Both the position numbers and the translations under genes were made by a program. From an uncultured bacterium (lineage in GTDB: Bacteria; CSSED10-310; CALFER01): a stretch of DNA of 64,000 nucleotides. Position 1 is the stretch's first letter. Each line of letters opens with the position of its first letter. Below the pieces are notes generated by a model. That model saw only the letters and a program-made list of their open reading frames with translations, was not told the origin of the DNA and did no database searches. Location: contig CALFER010000084.1 of NCBI GenBank assembly GCA_937951895.1, forward strand, positions 1-64,000, written 5' to 3'. Positions 34,051-43,724 of this stretch are shown here, piece by piece.

Positions 34051-36171
34051 ATGCATCGATCCGCAAACGGAGCCATATTCCTGACGCTTCTGTTCCTTGA
34101 AATCACGGTCTGGACAGGATGTCTTCATCCGGGGCGCATGATGCCTCCTCCCAAAGCAGCGCCCCGGATTTCTCCGGAGCATTCCGGAGTCAACGATGCG
34201 GCTGATCCATGGCAGTGGCTGGAGAACTCCGCTGATCCCGATGTCCGCGACTGGGTCGATGCACAGGACGCCTCGACCCGAAAGACGCTCGAAGCACTGC
34301 CGGATTCCGAGCGTTTCACCCGGCGATTACTTGAACTGGCGAGATATGATGATGAGATGCCGCCATCGGAAGCGCTTGACGGAACGAGGCAATTCATCTG
34401 GAGGCGCAAGGCGGGGCAGGAGAAGTGGGTGCTGTGGGTGCGCGATTCGGAAAGCGCTCCGGAACGGGTTCTGCTCGATCCGAATACCCTCGACGCGCAC
34501 GCCACGATCGACGATGCGGTCGCGTCACCCGACGGCCGGTATCTGGCCTATGGCCTGATGACGGGAGGGGATGAAAACGCGCGATTGAGGGTTCTGGATG
34601 TCGATACCGGGCGCGATCTGCCGGATGTGTGCCGGGGAACGCGGCAGGATTCTCCCGAGTGGCAGCGGGATTCGAGTGGATTCTTCTATTCGTGCAACCC
34701 GTCGCCGGGGGAAGTGGCGCAGGGGGACGAAATCTTCTATCAGCGGATCTGCTACCATGCGCTCGGGACTCCGGCGTCCGAAGATCGGGTTGTGTTTTCC
34801 TCCGATGACCGGAAAGAGCTGTTCCACGGCGTCGATGTCTCCGAAGACGGGAACTGGGTGCTATTCGGACGGTATCGCGGTGACGATTGCGAGTTGTTCA
34901 TCCGGCGGAATGAACGGGATGAGCCGCTGCGGCCGATCACGACCGGTTGGGGCAGTTCGAGCAATGCGTGGGTGATCGACGACATGCTGTATATTCTGAC
35001 CGATCAGGACGCGCCGAACGGGCAGGTCTTCGTGACGGCGGCGGATCGGCCCGAGCGAGAAAACTGGACACTCCTCATTCCTGAAACCGGGGACAAGCTC
35101 AAGTGGCTGCAGTTCATTCAGGGATGCATGTTCGGTCATTACATGCACAATGCGCACAGTCTCGTGGTGCAGTTCGCTCAGGACGGACGCGTGATGCGGG
35201 AACTGCCGTTTCCGGAACTCAGTTCGGCGTCGGTCTGGGGGCACTGGTCCAAGCCGCCGGTCTGGTGCGGCCATTCCTCGTTCACGCATCCATTCGAAAC
35301 GGCGCGTTTCGACCCCTCAACCGGAATCATGACGACCGTCCGGAAGACCCCTGTTCCGATCGACACATCGTCGTTTCGGTGTGAGCAGGTCTGGGTGGAG
35401 TCGCAAGACGGCACGCGCGTATCGATGTTTCTGATGTATCGGGAGGGGATCGCGCGCGACGGCGGCAATCCGACGATTCTGTCGGGTTATGGTGGTTTCG
35501 ATGTTCCGATGACTCCGGCGTTTTCGACCGCGGACGCAGTGGTGCTCGAAAACGGGGGTGTGGTGGCCGTTGCGAACATCCGCGGTGGAGGGGAGTACGG
35601 GCGCGACTGGCACATGGCGGCGACGCGTGAGGGCAAGCAGCGGTCGTTCGACGATTTCATTGCCGCCGCGGAATGGCTCGTGCGCGAGGGCTACACCTCC
35701 CCGGAGCACCTGGCGATCAGCGGCGGCAGCAACGGCGGATTGCTTGTCGGAGCCGTGCTCACGCAGCGACCCGATCTGTTCCGGGCCGTGCTCTGTGATG
35801 TGCCGCTGCTCGACATGGTGAACTACACGCGGTTCGGGATCGCCGACATCTGGATTCCGGAGTACGGCGATCCATCGATCGAATCCGACCGGGTTTTCAT
35901 AGAAAAATATTCGCCGTATCAGAACATTCGCGCCGGAACGAGATATCCTGCCGTGTTGTTCACGGCGGCGGAAAACGATGCGCGTGTGTCGCCCGTGCAT
36001 GCGTGGAAGATGACGGCACGGCTGCAGTGGGAGGGGCGGGAAGGGCCCTTTTTATTGAGAATGCTGCGTGATCAGGGGCATCTGGGGGCCGCGCAGATGA
36101 CGGACGGGATCCGCGATTACGCGCAGGCTCTGGCGTTTGTGTTTGAGTATGTAGATGCCGGAGAGCTATAA
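34051..36171 (+). CDS. Prolyl oligopeptidase family serine peptidase (S9A), probable lipoprotein
   Basis: The protein has 706 residues, the usual prolyl oligopeptidase size. The N-terminus MHRSANGAIFLTLLFLEITVWTGC ends in a lipobox-like TGC, so it is probably anchored in the envelope. A seven-bladed propeller (about 50-430) precedes the alpha/beta-hydrolase domain. The nucleophile Ser is in GGSNGG, Asp in AENDARVSP and His in DQGHLGA. It cleaves short peptides after proline. It follows the ABC permease by 27 bp, so a role in processing or recycling a peptide handled by that transporter is possible. The stop codon lies inside a TATAAT promoter box for the next gene. Confidence 0.93.
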   Translation: MHRSANGAIFLTLLFLEITVWTGCLHPGRMMPPPKAAPRISPEHSGVNDAADPWQWLENSADPDVRDWVDAQDASTRKTLEALPDSERFTRRLLELARYDDEMPPSEALDGTRQFIWRRKAGQEKWVLWVRDSESAPERVLLDPNTLDAHATIDDAVASPDGRYLAYGLMTGGDENARLRVLDVDTGRDLPDVCRGTRQDSPEWQRDSSGFFYSCNPSPGEVAQGDEIFYQRICYHALGTPASEDRVVFSSDDRKELFHGVDVSEDGNWVLFGRYRGDDCELFIRRNERDEPLRPITTGWGSSSNAWVIDDMLYILTDQDAPNGQVFVTAADRPERENWTLLIPETGDKLKWLQFIQGCMFGHYMHNAHSLVVQFAQDGRVMRELPFPELSSASVWGHWSKPPVWCGHSSFTHPFETARFDPSTGIMTTVRKTPVPIDTSSFRCEQVWVESQDGTRVSMFLMYREGIARDGGNPTILSGYGGFDVPMTPAFSTADAVVLENGGVVAVANIRGGGEYGRDWHMAATREGKQRSFDDFIAAAEWLVREGYTSPEHLAISGGSNGGLLVGAVLTQRPDLFRAVLCDVPLLDMVNYTRFGIADIWIPEYGDPSIESDRVFIEKYSPYQNIRAGTRYPAVLFTAAENDARVSPVHAWKMTARLQWEGREGPFLLRMLRDQGHLGAAQMTDGIRDYAQALAFVFEYVDAGEL

Positions 36172-36172
36172 T
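36143..36172 (+). promoter_or_regulatory. Probable promoter of the endonuclease gene
   Basis: TTGAGT (36143-36148) and a perfect TATAAT (36167-36172) are 18 bases apart. The -10 box contains the stop codon of the upstream peptidase gene. The start codon of the next gene is 40 bp away. Confidence 0.6.
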
Positions 36173-36211
36173 CAAGGATCAGGGGCCAGGGGTCTGGGGG
36201 AAGGACGGACC

Positions 36212-38221
36212 ATGATCAATCGACTGGGGATAATGCTGGGGCTCATGATGCTGGGTGGCGCAATCGTTCAGGCCGCGTCGATACGGGTCATGACCATGAA
36301 CACGCTGGATATCGGTTCGCAGGGTTCCGGTGAGTACAATGCGTTGGAGAGCATCATCGGCCGGATCTGCCCCAACGTCGTGCTTCTGCAGGAAGTCAAC
36401 GATACCGGTGATCTGGCCGATCTGGCGTCCGATACCGGGTTTTCCCATCAGGCTGCCTCTGAGATTTCCGGGACGCTGTCGGGTAATCTGCGGACGGGAT
36501 ACATGACATCGTATACCGTGCTGTCGGATGAGTCCTGGTCGGCGGCTGAGATATCCGGCGATCCGGATGCCAACGACATCTGCCGGGATATTCTGCAACT
36601 CAGAGTGACCGTCGAAACCGGGATTCAGGCCGGTTTCTTCACGGTTCATCTGAAGTCGGGATTCACCGATACCGACAAGTTTCGCCGTCAGATCGAGTTG
36701 ATGCGTCTGAGTCAGGTCATTTCGGATTACGTGGCGTTATATCCCTCGGATATCCTCGTGGTGACGGGTGATTTCAACGAAGATTACGGCGATGGTCCGT
36801 TCGGCAGTCCGACCTTCAGCACGCTGCCGTCGGATTTGCCCGAGACGTATGAACTGGGCAGCGATATCAGTCTGCCGATCACATACAACCCGTTTCAGAT
36901 CCTGACATCGCTCGGATTTACGATGTGCGATGCGACCTGGGAAGATTCGACGACCAATCATGTGACCTTTCCCTCCAGCAGCCGTCTGGATTACATTTTT
37001 TACAAAGGGAGTCTCACGAGTCCGGGAGATGAAGTCTATAATTCGACTCAGGATAACGGAGTCGATGATGCGCCGGCCGGGAATTTTCTGACCAAATGCG
37101 GGGCGACGCTTCCCTCCGGAACCAGCGCGTCTGCCTCGGATCATCTGACGGTCTTCGTCGATCTCGTCACCCAGTCGACCCCCGGCACATCGACACCCAC
37201 GCCCACGCGCACCTCCACCTCAACAGCGACACCGACACGGACACCGACTTCAGGCCCCTCGACAGCGACTCCGACCGCCACGGCCACACCGACCGCATCG
37301 GACATTCAGTACGGCGATGTGGTGATCAACGAGATCATGTATGACAGCGTGGCATCGACGGATCAGGAGTGGGTGGAATTGTACAACCGAACCTCCCGAA
37401 GCATCGATGTGTCGGGATGGTGTCTGTGTGATGATGATACGTTTCCGACAGTATCCGGTGAGGGATACATCACGATTCCCTCGGGGACGACGATGGCCCC
37501 CGGAGGGTATCTCGCCATCGGTGTCGCCGCCATTCCGGAAATTCCCTGTGTCGTGGCGTGCACTCAGACAAACTCCTTCACGATGAACAACGGCGGTGAC
37601 AATCTGTCGCTGTGGACGTCGAATACGGCGGGAGCGATTCTGGTCGATGGAACCCTGACAACACCGTTGTTTCCGGATAAGTCGACAGCGAACACCGGGA
37701 ACTCGATCGAGAAATGCCCTGAGGATGCGCCGTGGCCCGATTCGACCGGCTGGCAGGAATGCACGACGGTGAGCGGCGGCAGCGAGCATGTGCGTCACAC
37801 CGCCTGTGGCGTCAACGGGTGCGCGGGGGCGACGAGTACCCCGACGAACCCGCCGGCGACAGACACGCCAACCCGTACTCCATCATCGACACCGATGAAC
37901 ACGTCCACCGCGACTCCGACTTATACACCCGTCCCCACCCGGACACCCACATCGACCCCAACGCCGTCGCCGACAAACCAGCCGCCGACATCGACTCCCA
38001 CATCAACGCCATCGCAGCCTGCGTCGCCAAGTCCCACCGCGACGCCAACTTCGACACTCACGGCAACTCCATCGCAACCTGCGTCGCCGTCGCCTTCCGC
38101 GACGCCGCAGCCGGTCCCGGTCACCGGTCCCGGTTCGGTCTCGGGTTTATTGATCCTGTTCGGGTTGTTGCTGACGGTGTTTCGACGCACATCGAGGTTA
38201 CCGGTCCCGGCCAGGCGATAG
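36212..38221 (+). CDS. Secreted endonuclease/exonuclease/phosphatase-fold protein with lamin-tail domain and C-terminal anchor
   Basis: The protein has 669 residues; the ATG at 36212 follows AAGGA. The signal peptide ends near residue 23 (IVQAAS). The nuclease-fold domain (about 24-325) has MTMNTLD, VLLQEV, TVHLKS, VTGDFNEDY and a final SDHLTVF, the order expected for metal-dependent DNase I-like enzymes. A Thr/Pro linker, a lamin-tail (LTD) domain (about 363-540, VINEIMYDSV, EWVELYN) and a second long Thr/Pro linker follow. The end is VPVTGPGSVSGLLILFGLLL, then Arg-rich residues: the layout of a sorting signal or membrane anchor. It resembles extracellular DNases with LTD domains. Its anchor differs from the C-terminal domain of its secreted neighbours. 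Confidence 0.88.
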   Translation: MINRLGIMLGLMMLGGAIVQAASIRVMTMNTLDIGSQGSGEYNALESIIGRICPNVVLLQEVNDTGDLADLASDTGFSHQAASEISGTLSGNLRTGYMTSYTVLSDESWSAAEISGDPDANDICRDILQLRVTVETGIQAGFFTVHLKSGFTDTDKFRRQIELMRLSQVISDYVALYPSDILVVTGDFNEDYGDGPFGSPTFSTLPSDLPETYELGSDISLPITYNPFQILTSLGFTMCDATWEDSTTNHVTFPSSSRLDYIFYKGSLTSPGDEVYNSTQDNGVDDAPAGNFLTKCGATLPSGTSASASDHLTVFVDLVTQSTPGTSTPTPTRTSTSTATPTRTPTSGPSTATPTATATPTASDIQYGDVVINEIMYDSVASTDQEWVELYNRTSRSIDVSGWCLCDDDTFPTVSGEGYITIPSGTTMAPGGYLAIGVAAIPEIPCVVACTQTNSFTMNNGGDNLSLWTSNTAGAILVDGTLTTPLFPDKSTANTGNSIEKCPEDAPWPDSTGWQECTTVSGGSEHVRHTACGVNGCAGATSTPTNPPATDTPTRTPSSTPMNTSTATPTYTPVPTRTPTSTPTPSPTNQPPTSTPTSTPSQPASPSPTATPTSTLTATPSQPASPSPSATPQPVPVTGPGSVSGLLILFGLLLTVFRRTSRLPVPARR

Positions 38222-38267
38222 TGGTCACCGCACGGGTCATATCGTCCGGCTCTCAGTGCGCTTCTCA

Positions 38268-38296
38268 TTCTCAGACGCATTCCGATCTGATACAAT
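38268..38296 (+). promoter_or_regulatory. Possible promoter of the beta-helix gene
   Basis: TTCTCA (38268-38273) and TACAAT (38291-38296) are 17 bases apart, 56 bp before the start codon. The 131 bp between the two genes hold nothing else that I can see. Confidence 0.4.
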
Positions 38297-38352
38297 GCTA
38301 TCACCATGGTATCCGATGTTTCTGCATGGGCATACATCAGAGGGGGTCAGAG

Positions 38353-40668
38353 ATGTCATTGATTCGACGATTTGGGGGAGTGTGTTGTTGTTTATACCTG
38401 ATTCTGGCGACAGGATCGGACCTGCGGGCAACCACCCGGTGGGTACCTCAAGATTACGCGACGATTCAGGCCGCGGTTACGGCCTGCGTGTCGGGCGATA
38501 CGGTTTTGATTGCGGACGGAACCTACACGGGTGTCGGGAATCGGGATATCACGTTCCCGGCGATCGATTCGATCACCATCCGATCCGCGTCGGGGCCCGG
38601 CGCCTGTATTATCGATTGCGATCTGCAGGCTCAGGCGTTCATTCTGAAGACTCCGAGTCCGGGATCCGCGATATTTCAAGGTCTGACGATCCGTGAAGGG
38701 AAACTGGAAACGACGACCTGGCCCTGTTACGGTCGGGGCGGCGCCATATATGTCGGATCGAGCGATGTTACCCTGGACAACTGTATCTTCGAAGATTGTG
38801 TCAGTGTGCAGTTCGGCGGTGCTGTCGGGATTATCGGGGGTACCACGCTGATTTCCAACTGCCGGTTCACGGAATGCCTGATCGCTCCGGCTGGCTATGG
38901 CGGTGGTTTGGCCATTGTACAATCCGATCTGACACTCATCGATTGCCAGTTCGGCGGCAACCGATGCACAGGATTCGGCGGAGGAGCCTATCTTGCAGGT
39001 GTTCGGGGCGATGTCAGCCGGTGCCGATTCGACAACAACATCTCGACGCAGGGATTCGGCGGAGGACTCAGTGTCAATGAATGTTCCGCCGCTCTGACGA
39101 TTTCGAATTGCGGCTTCGAAGCCAACCGGGCGGTGGAAGGCAGCGCCATTCACTCGGACAACTCGAGCAGCCATTTCGACTCATGCAGCGCGGCCTACAA
39201 CATCCTGGTCGGCGGATGCGGCGGAATGAACATCACGGGGGACTCGAAGCCGAGTCTGCGCAACTGCATCTTCTTCAGCAACGGAGGCAACGAGATTGCC
39301 AGCGAGACAGGAAATCCGCCGGTCAGCTACTCGAACATCTTCCTGCCCTCCGGAGTGTATCCCGGTACTGGAAACATCAATGAGGATCCTGTATTTGTAT
39401 CGGTTCCGACCAGTGATCTGTATCTGAGTCAGACCTCCAGCCCGTGCATCAACGCTGGAAGCGGGCCTGCCAGCGATCTCTGTTTCGACACCGGTGCCGG
39501 CGTTTTCTGCCAGAACACCCTTACGACAGCGTCTTCCGGCATGTATGACAGTGGAATCACCGACATGGGTTGCCATTTCATATCGAACATACCGACTCCC
39601 ACACCACCGCAATCTCCGACACCCACTCCGCCGCCGACCATCACGCCGACACCGACGCGCACCGCGACTGTCTGCACAGGGGCATTTTACGAGTTTCCGA
39701 TTTTGACGGAAGATTTCGAGACATGGCCGCCGGCCGGATGGAGTATTTTCGGCGATGAAGACTGCGTATGGGAATCGAACACGACCTGCGGGAGGCCGAA
39801 TCATGCCGGCTATCAGGGCGATGCCGCGTGCGCCGACAACGACTGGTGTGGCGTTCAGGGCATCATCGACTCCACGCTGGAATCCCCGCCGCTCGACCTG
39901 AGCGCCTTTTCCCAGGCGGTGCTCGAATTCACGATGGCATACAACAACAACGATCCCGCCGTCGATTTTCTCTATGTCGAATGGCACAACGGCAACGGCG
40001 ATTGGGACGACATCGTCAACATCGAGGAAGACCGCAGCCCCGACGGTCCCGGTGAAGTGTATCGTCTGAATCTGACGTCGCTGGTCGGGCATTCGAACGG
40101 GCAGATCCGATTCCATTATTACGGTGAGTGGATCGCGAGCTATGCGCTGATCGATCATGTGATGATCAAGGTCTGCATGAGCGGGCAGTCCCCGACGCCG
40201 ACGCCGACCCGCACGCCGACCGCGACGTGGACGCCTGCGCCGACCTGGACGCCGACCACCGCTCCCGGCGAGCCGACGAACACCCCTCACCCCGCGAGTC
40301 CGACGCCGGGAGACTGCACCGAATCGGGCTGCACGATTTCCATGCCGTCTCATGATTTCGGTGCCGGAGATCCGTGTTCGTGTGATGTGTTGGTCTGCAA
40401 CGCGACCGGAGCGACGCTGACGGACATTCCGGTGTTCGTGTTGCTCGACGTCTACGGTTCCTACTTTTTTGCGCCGGACTTTTCCGAATTCGCGTATTAT
40501 CTGATGCCCCTGTCGCCCGGGAACAATCCGATCCAGGTGCTGCCGACTTTTGCCTGGCCCACGGGTGCCGGCGCAGCAAGCGGGATCAAATGGTATGCGG
40601 CCATGACGAATCCGGGCATGACCGAACTCTATGGCTCGCTCGACACATTCGAATTCGGCTGGCACTGA
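38353..40668 (+). CDS. Secreted right-handed beta-helix protein with Thr/Pro linkers and shared C-terminal domain
   Basis: The protein has 771 residues. The ATG at 38353 was chosen because it starts a signal peptide (MSLIRRFGGVCCCLYLILATG); the frame is open for about 600 bases upstream but that part overlaps the previous gene. A parallel beta-helix (about 28-400) starts VPQDYATIQAAV and has many short repeats with CRF, CIF and GGG motifs. A short linker, a CBM/MAM-like sandwich (about 430-605, EDFETWPPAGW), and a second linker (about 612-655) follow. The last domain (about 658-771) has VLLDVYGSYFFAPDF, FAWPTGAGAASGIKWYAAM and ends FEFGWH. It is probably a surface polysaccharide- or protein-binding factor. 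The 3' end overlaps the convergent kinase gene by 40 bp. Confidence 0.88.
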   Translation: MSLIRRFGGVCCCLYLILATGSDLRATTRWVPQDYATIQAAVTACVSGDTVLIADGTYTGVGNRDITFPAIDSITIRSASGPGACIIDCDLQAQAFILKTPSPGSAIFQGLTIREGKLETTTWPCYGRGGAIYVGSSDVTLDNCIFEDCVSVQFGGAVGIIGGTTLISNCRFTECLIAPAGYGGGLAIVQSDLTLIDCQFGGNRCTGFGGGAYLAGVRGDVSRCRFDNNISTQGFGGGLSVNECSAALTISNCGFEANRAVEGSAIHSDNSSSHFDSCSAAYNILVGGCGGMNITGDSKPSLRNCIFFSNGGNEIASETGNPPVSYSNIFLPSGVYPGTGNINEDPVFVSVPTSDLYLSQTSSPCINAGSGPASDLCFDTGAGVFCQNTLTTASSGMYDSGITDMGCHFISNIPTPTPPQSPTPTPPPTITPTPTRTATVCTGAFYEFPILTEDFETWPPAGWSIFGDEDCVWESNTTCGRPNHAGYQGDAACADNDWCGVQGIIDSTLESPPLDLSAFSQAVLEFTMAYNNNDPAVDFLYVEWHNGNGDWDDIVNIEEDRSPDGPGEVYRLNLTSLVGHSNGQIRFHYYGEWIASYALIDHVMIKVCMSGQSPTPTPTRTPTATWTPAPTWTPTTAPGEPTNTPHPASPTPGDCTESGCTISMPSHDFGAGDPCSCDVLVCNATGATLTDIPVFVLLDVYGSYFFAPDFSEFAYYLMPLSPGNNPIQVLPTFAWPTGAGAASGIKWYAAMTNPGMTELYGSLDTFEFGWH

Positions 40669-42902
40669 GACTGCAGAAAAGCTTCCCGAGCGGCGCGGTG
40701 GGTCGCCTCGATCGATCTGAGTTGCTCGTTCGGGTGCTCAACCGACAGATACTCGACGATTTCCAGTCCGCGATCGTAGTACGAGAGGATCCGGTCGGGT
40801 GGAACGAACCGTTTGAGTTGTTCGGCGGCGAGAAAACACGTGAGTGCATATTGCTGGAGGAGTTCCGTCCGCCCTTCCTCGAAAATGAGTGATTCGAGGC
40901 GCTCGACGGATTCACGGATCAATTCCGAGCATTCGTCGGGGCGATCGAGATCCGCCATGAGAATCGCCATGTTGGACTGGATGCGGGACAGCTCGTTTCG
41001 CGTGTCGATCCGCCCCTGTTCACGGATCACGTTTTCACGGATCCCGAGTGCTTTCCGATAGGCTGCCAGCGCATCGGTTTTCCGGTTGAGCATCTGGAGG
41101 GTGATGCCGCGATTCATGTACTGGAGCGCGACACCGTGCGCCACATCCGACATGGCGGGGTTTTCCAGAAGCGATTCGCTGAGTTGGATTGCGCGATCGA
41201 TCCAGATGAGCGATTCGTCGAGACGGGCCTGGGCGCGTGCGAGATTCGAGCGATTGAGGCAGGCGATGGCCAGTTTGTGCTTGATGTGCGGTGCAGGATC
41301 GTGTCCGAGAGCCTCTTCCAGATTCCTGATCGCATCGGTGTAACGTGCGGCGGCATCGTCGTAGTGTTTGTTCTGATAGGCATCGATCGCCAGCGCGATC
41401 TGTGCGGCACCGATGATTTCAAGAATCGACGGGTCGGCCCGGGTGCGGTCGATCGAGTCGACCTGTTCCAGTGCGCGATGCCCCTCCCGGGCGCTGTCGG
41501 TCAGTTGTCCGAGATGCTGATGGGCGGCGGCGCAATTGATGTGTATCTTCGCAAGCAGCATGCGGGCATCGGGACTCAGGGGGGAATCGGATTGCTTTCC
41601 GGCGAGATCGATGGCCATCGAGAAGACCCCGATTGCGCCCCGGAGGTCGTTGAGTTCATTCAGAATGAGGCCCATCTGGAGGTGTATTTCGAGCTGTTCG
41701 TTGAGATGTTCCGTGTCGCACGGATCCGAATGCGTGCGATACCATTGAAGCGCGCGATCGAAGAGGGCGTAGTCCGCCAGTGCCAGCGACCGCCAGGAGC
41801 GTTCCCGCGGACCGGATGGCTGTTCCTCGGGGTATATCTCGCGGGACACCAGCGCACAGGCTCTCTGAAGAAAGGGTCCGGGATCCTTCCGCACCGCGCT
41901 CAACAGACTCGTTCGCGGAGGTGTTCCTCGCCGCGCGAGACGCAGCGGAGGCAGGTCGGGAGTCGGCCGGGGAAACGCGTGACCCGCGATCGATTCGTAT
42001 ACCGCCGTGATCTGCCGCGACACCTCCGCCATGCTCTCCCAGCGATCGCGCGGCGCTTCCCGGAAGCATCGATCGAGCACCTCCGCAAGCGCATCCGGCA
42101 TTCCCGGCACCCGCTCGCCGCGTCTCATGCGCCGCGAACGATGGCTGCCCAGGTATGCGTCGAGCAGCGAAGGCGCCAGGAACCCGACCGGCCAGTGCTG
42201 ATCCGGCCAGAACATCTCGAGCACCGACAGGCCGTAACTCCAGATATCCGTATGCCGGCTGACACGCTCGCCCCCCGCCTGCTCGGGAGAACAGTATGCC
42301 GGAGTCATCCCGCCGGAGCTGACCCTGGCCGAGTCCGGAATGCGGTCGTCCGGCAGCGTTCCCCTCACCCCCTGAAGCCTTGACAGCCCGAAATCCGTCA
42401 GTTTGGCGACGCCGGCAGTCGTCATCAGCACATTGGAGGGTTTGACATCCTGGTGAATCAGGCCGTATCGATGTGCGGCATGGAGTCCGCGGGCGAACTG
42501 GATGGCGATATCGAGCATCGTGAGGAGATCTTTCGGGTGAGGGGATCGGTTCCAGTCCGCGAGTGTTCCGCCATCGACGTATTCCGCGAAGACGATCGGC
42601 GCGCCGTCGACCATCCGGACGAACCGGCAAGCCGTCAGATTGGGATGTTCCGGAAGATCGATCCACATCCGTATTTCCCGGAGCAGCGTGTCCGTGTCGT
42701 GTGGTTTTCCGGACTGCGGGATGAGGAGTTTTTTGGCGGCGAATCGGATGGTTCGTCCGGTCAGTCGGCGCTCGAGCAGATAGACGATGCCGGCACCGCC
42801 TTTACCCAGTTCGCGGATGACGGTGTAGCCTTCGAGCACGCGGGATCCGGGCCGCCATTCATCGGACCTTTCGATTTCATTCCGAGTCGGCGTATGATTC
42901 AC
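40629..42902 (-). CDS. Serine/threonine protein kinase with TPR region
   Basis: The protein has 757 residues. The kinase domain (about 25-310) has GKGGAGIVY, ATP Lys near 57 (FAAKK), HQDVKPSNV at 150-158 and DFG at 170-172, then SPEQAGGERVSRHTDIWSYGL. As in the kinase at the left edge, the catalytic loop is HQD, not HRD. The rest is helical with tetratricopeptide-like repeats (for example ALAAYRKALGIRENV and RYTDAIRNLEEALG). No membrane helix is visible, so it is cytoplasmic. It probably binds partners through the TPR part and phosphorylates them. It is transcribed toward the beta-helix gene and divergent from a small membrane protein. Confidence 0.93.
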   Translation of the reverse strand: MNHTPTRNEIERSDEWRPGSRVLEGYTVIRELGKGGAGIVYLLERRLTGRTIRFAAKKLLIPQSGKPHDTDTLLREIRMWIDLPEHPNLTACRFVRMVDGAPIVFAEYVDGGTLADWNRSPHPKDLLTMLDIAIQFARGLHAAHRYGLIHQDVKPSNVLMTTAGVAKLTDFGLSRLQGVRGTLPDDRIPDSARVSSGGMTPAYCSPEQAGGERVSRHTDIWSYGLSVLEMFWPDQHWPVGFLAPSLLDAYLGSHRSRRMRRGERVPGMPDALAEVLDRCFREAPRDRWESMAEVSRQITAVYESIAGHAFPRPTPDLPPLRLARRGTPPRTSLLSAVRKDPGPFLQRACALVSREIYPEEQPSGPRERSWRSLALADYALFDRALQWYRTHSDPCDTEHLNEQLEIHLQMGLILNELNDLRGAIGVFSMAIDLAGKQSDSPLSPDARMLLAKIHINCAAAHQHLGQLTDSAREGHRALEQVDSIDRTRADPSILEIIGAAQIALAIDAYQNKHYDDAAARYTDAIRNLEEALGHDPAPHIKHKLAIACLNRSNLARAQARLDESLIWIDRAIQLSESLLENPAMSDVAHGVALQYMNRGITLQMLNRKTDALAAYRKALGIRENVIREQGRIDTRNELSRIQSNMAILMADLDRPDECSELIRESVERLESLIFEEGRTELLQQYALTCFLAAEQLKRFVPPDRILSYYDRGLEIVEYLSVEHPNEQLRSIEATHRAAREAFLQSQCQPNSNVSSEP

Positions 42903-43011
42903 GTCGGTTGCCCGAGACTCCTTCCTGAAGAGGTGTGCCGTGCAATTATCCCGCGATCGTTCTGCGAGTCAAGCGCTGGAATCGGACAGGGCTTTCCGGT
43001 ATCATGGCCCG

Positions 43012-43722
43012 ATGATGACGCGTTACGACAAGCTTTCGTGTGACGAGATCCGCGGTACGATTCGTCTGCTGCACACGAGAATCTCGGAACGATTCCCCGA
43101 GTCCGGGCTGGCGAACGTATGCAGGTCTCTGATGGATGTGGCCTCCGAGACCGCATCGATCATACACGCGATCGAAAAACCACTCTATTTCTGGCGCATC
43201 GGGATCGCGTTGCTCGTGCTGGCCGTCGTATCGATCACGGTGATTTCGATGACCAGCATTCATGTCCAGTCCGAGGCCATGAGTCTGTCGGATCTGGTTC
43301 AGATGGCCGAGGCTGCGATCAGCGGGCTGCTGGTCATCGGAGCCGGATTGCTGTCGTTGTTTTCCGTCGAGATCCGGAAGAAGCGGAACCGCGTGATTGC
43401 CGCCGTCAACCGCCTGCGATGCCTCGCGCATATCATCGACGCGCATCAACTGACGAAAGATCCCTATGGAACCGTGTCGATCGGGCAACGCACTCCGCAT
43501 TCTCCGGCTCGGAACCTGACACCGTTTGAACTCGGACGCTATCTGGATTACTGCTCCGAGATGCTGTCGCTGACAAGCAAACTGGCGTTTCTGTACATTC
43601 AGAATTTTCCGGATCCGATGGCGAACGAGGCCGTCAATGATCTGGAGAATCTGATCACGGGACTATCGAGAAACATCTGGCAGAAGCTGGTCATTCTGGA
43701 AATGCAGAGCCGGCCGGCCTGA
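43012..43722 (+). CDS. Two-helix membrane protein of unknown function
   Basis: The protein has 236 residues, starting at one of two adjacent ATGs (43012, 43015). A helical N-terminal part (about 60 residues) is followed by two membrane helices (about 62-84 and 102-122, IGIALLVLAVVSITVISM and ISGLLVIGAGLLSLFSV). The C-terminal 110 residues are cytoplasmic and helical, with KKRNRVIAAVNRLRCLAHIIDAHQLTKDP. I recognise the layout, but cannot name a function. It is divergent from the TPR kinase and could be its membrane partner. Its stop codon is two bases from that of the convergent secreted protein. Confidence 0.75.
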   Translation: MMTRYDKLSCDEIRGTIRLLHTRISERFPESGLANVCRSLMDVASETASIIHAIEKPLYFWRIGIALLVLAVVSITVISMTSIHVQSEAMSLSDLVQMAEAAISGLLVIGAGLLSLFSVEIRKKRNRVIAAVNRLRCLAHIIDAHQLTKDPYGTVSIGQRTPHSPARNLTPFELGRYLDYCSEMLSLTSKLAFLYIQNFPDPMANEAVNDLENLITGLSRNIWQKLVILEMQSRPA

Positions 43723-43724
43723 GA

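Noticed and set aside
37732..38352. Upstream extension of the beta-helix reading frame
   Set aside because: The extension is His/Asp-rich, overlaps the Thr/Pro part of the endonuclease gene in another frame, and the signal peptide begins only at the ATG at 38353.
39181..40665. 494-residue minus-strand open frame opposite the beta-helix gene
   Set aside because: It contains Arg/Gly-rich strings where the plus strand has the Thr/Pro linker. No domain is visible.
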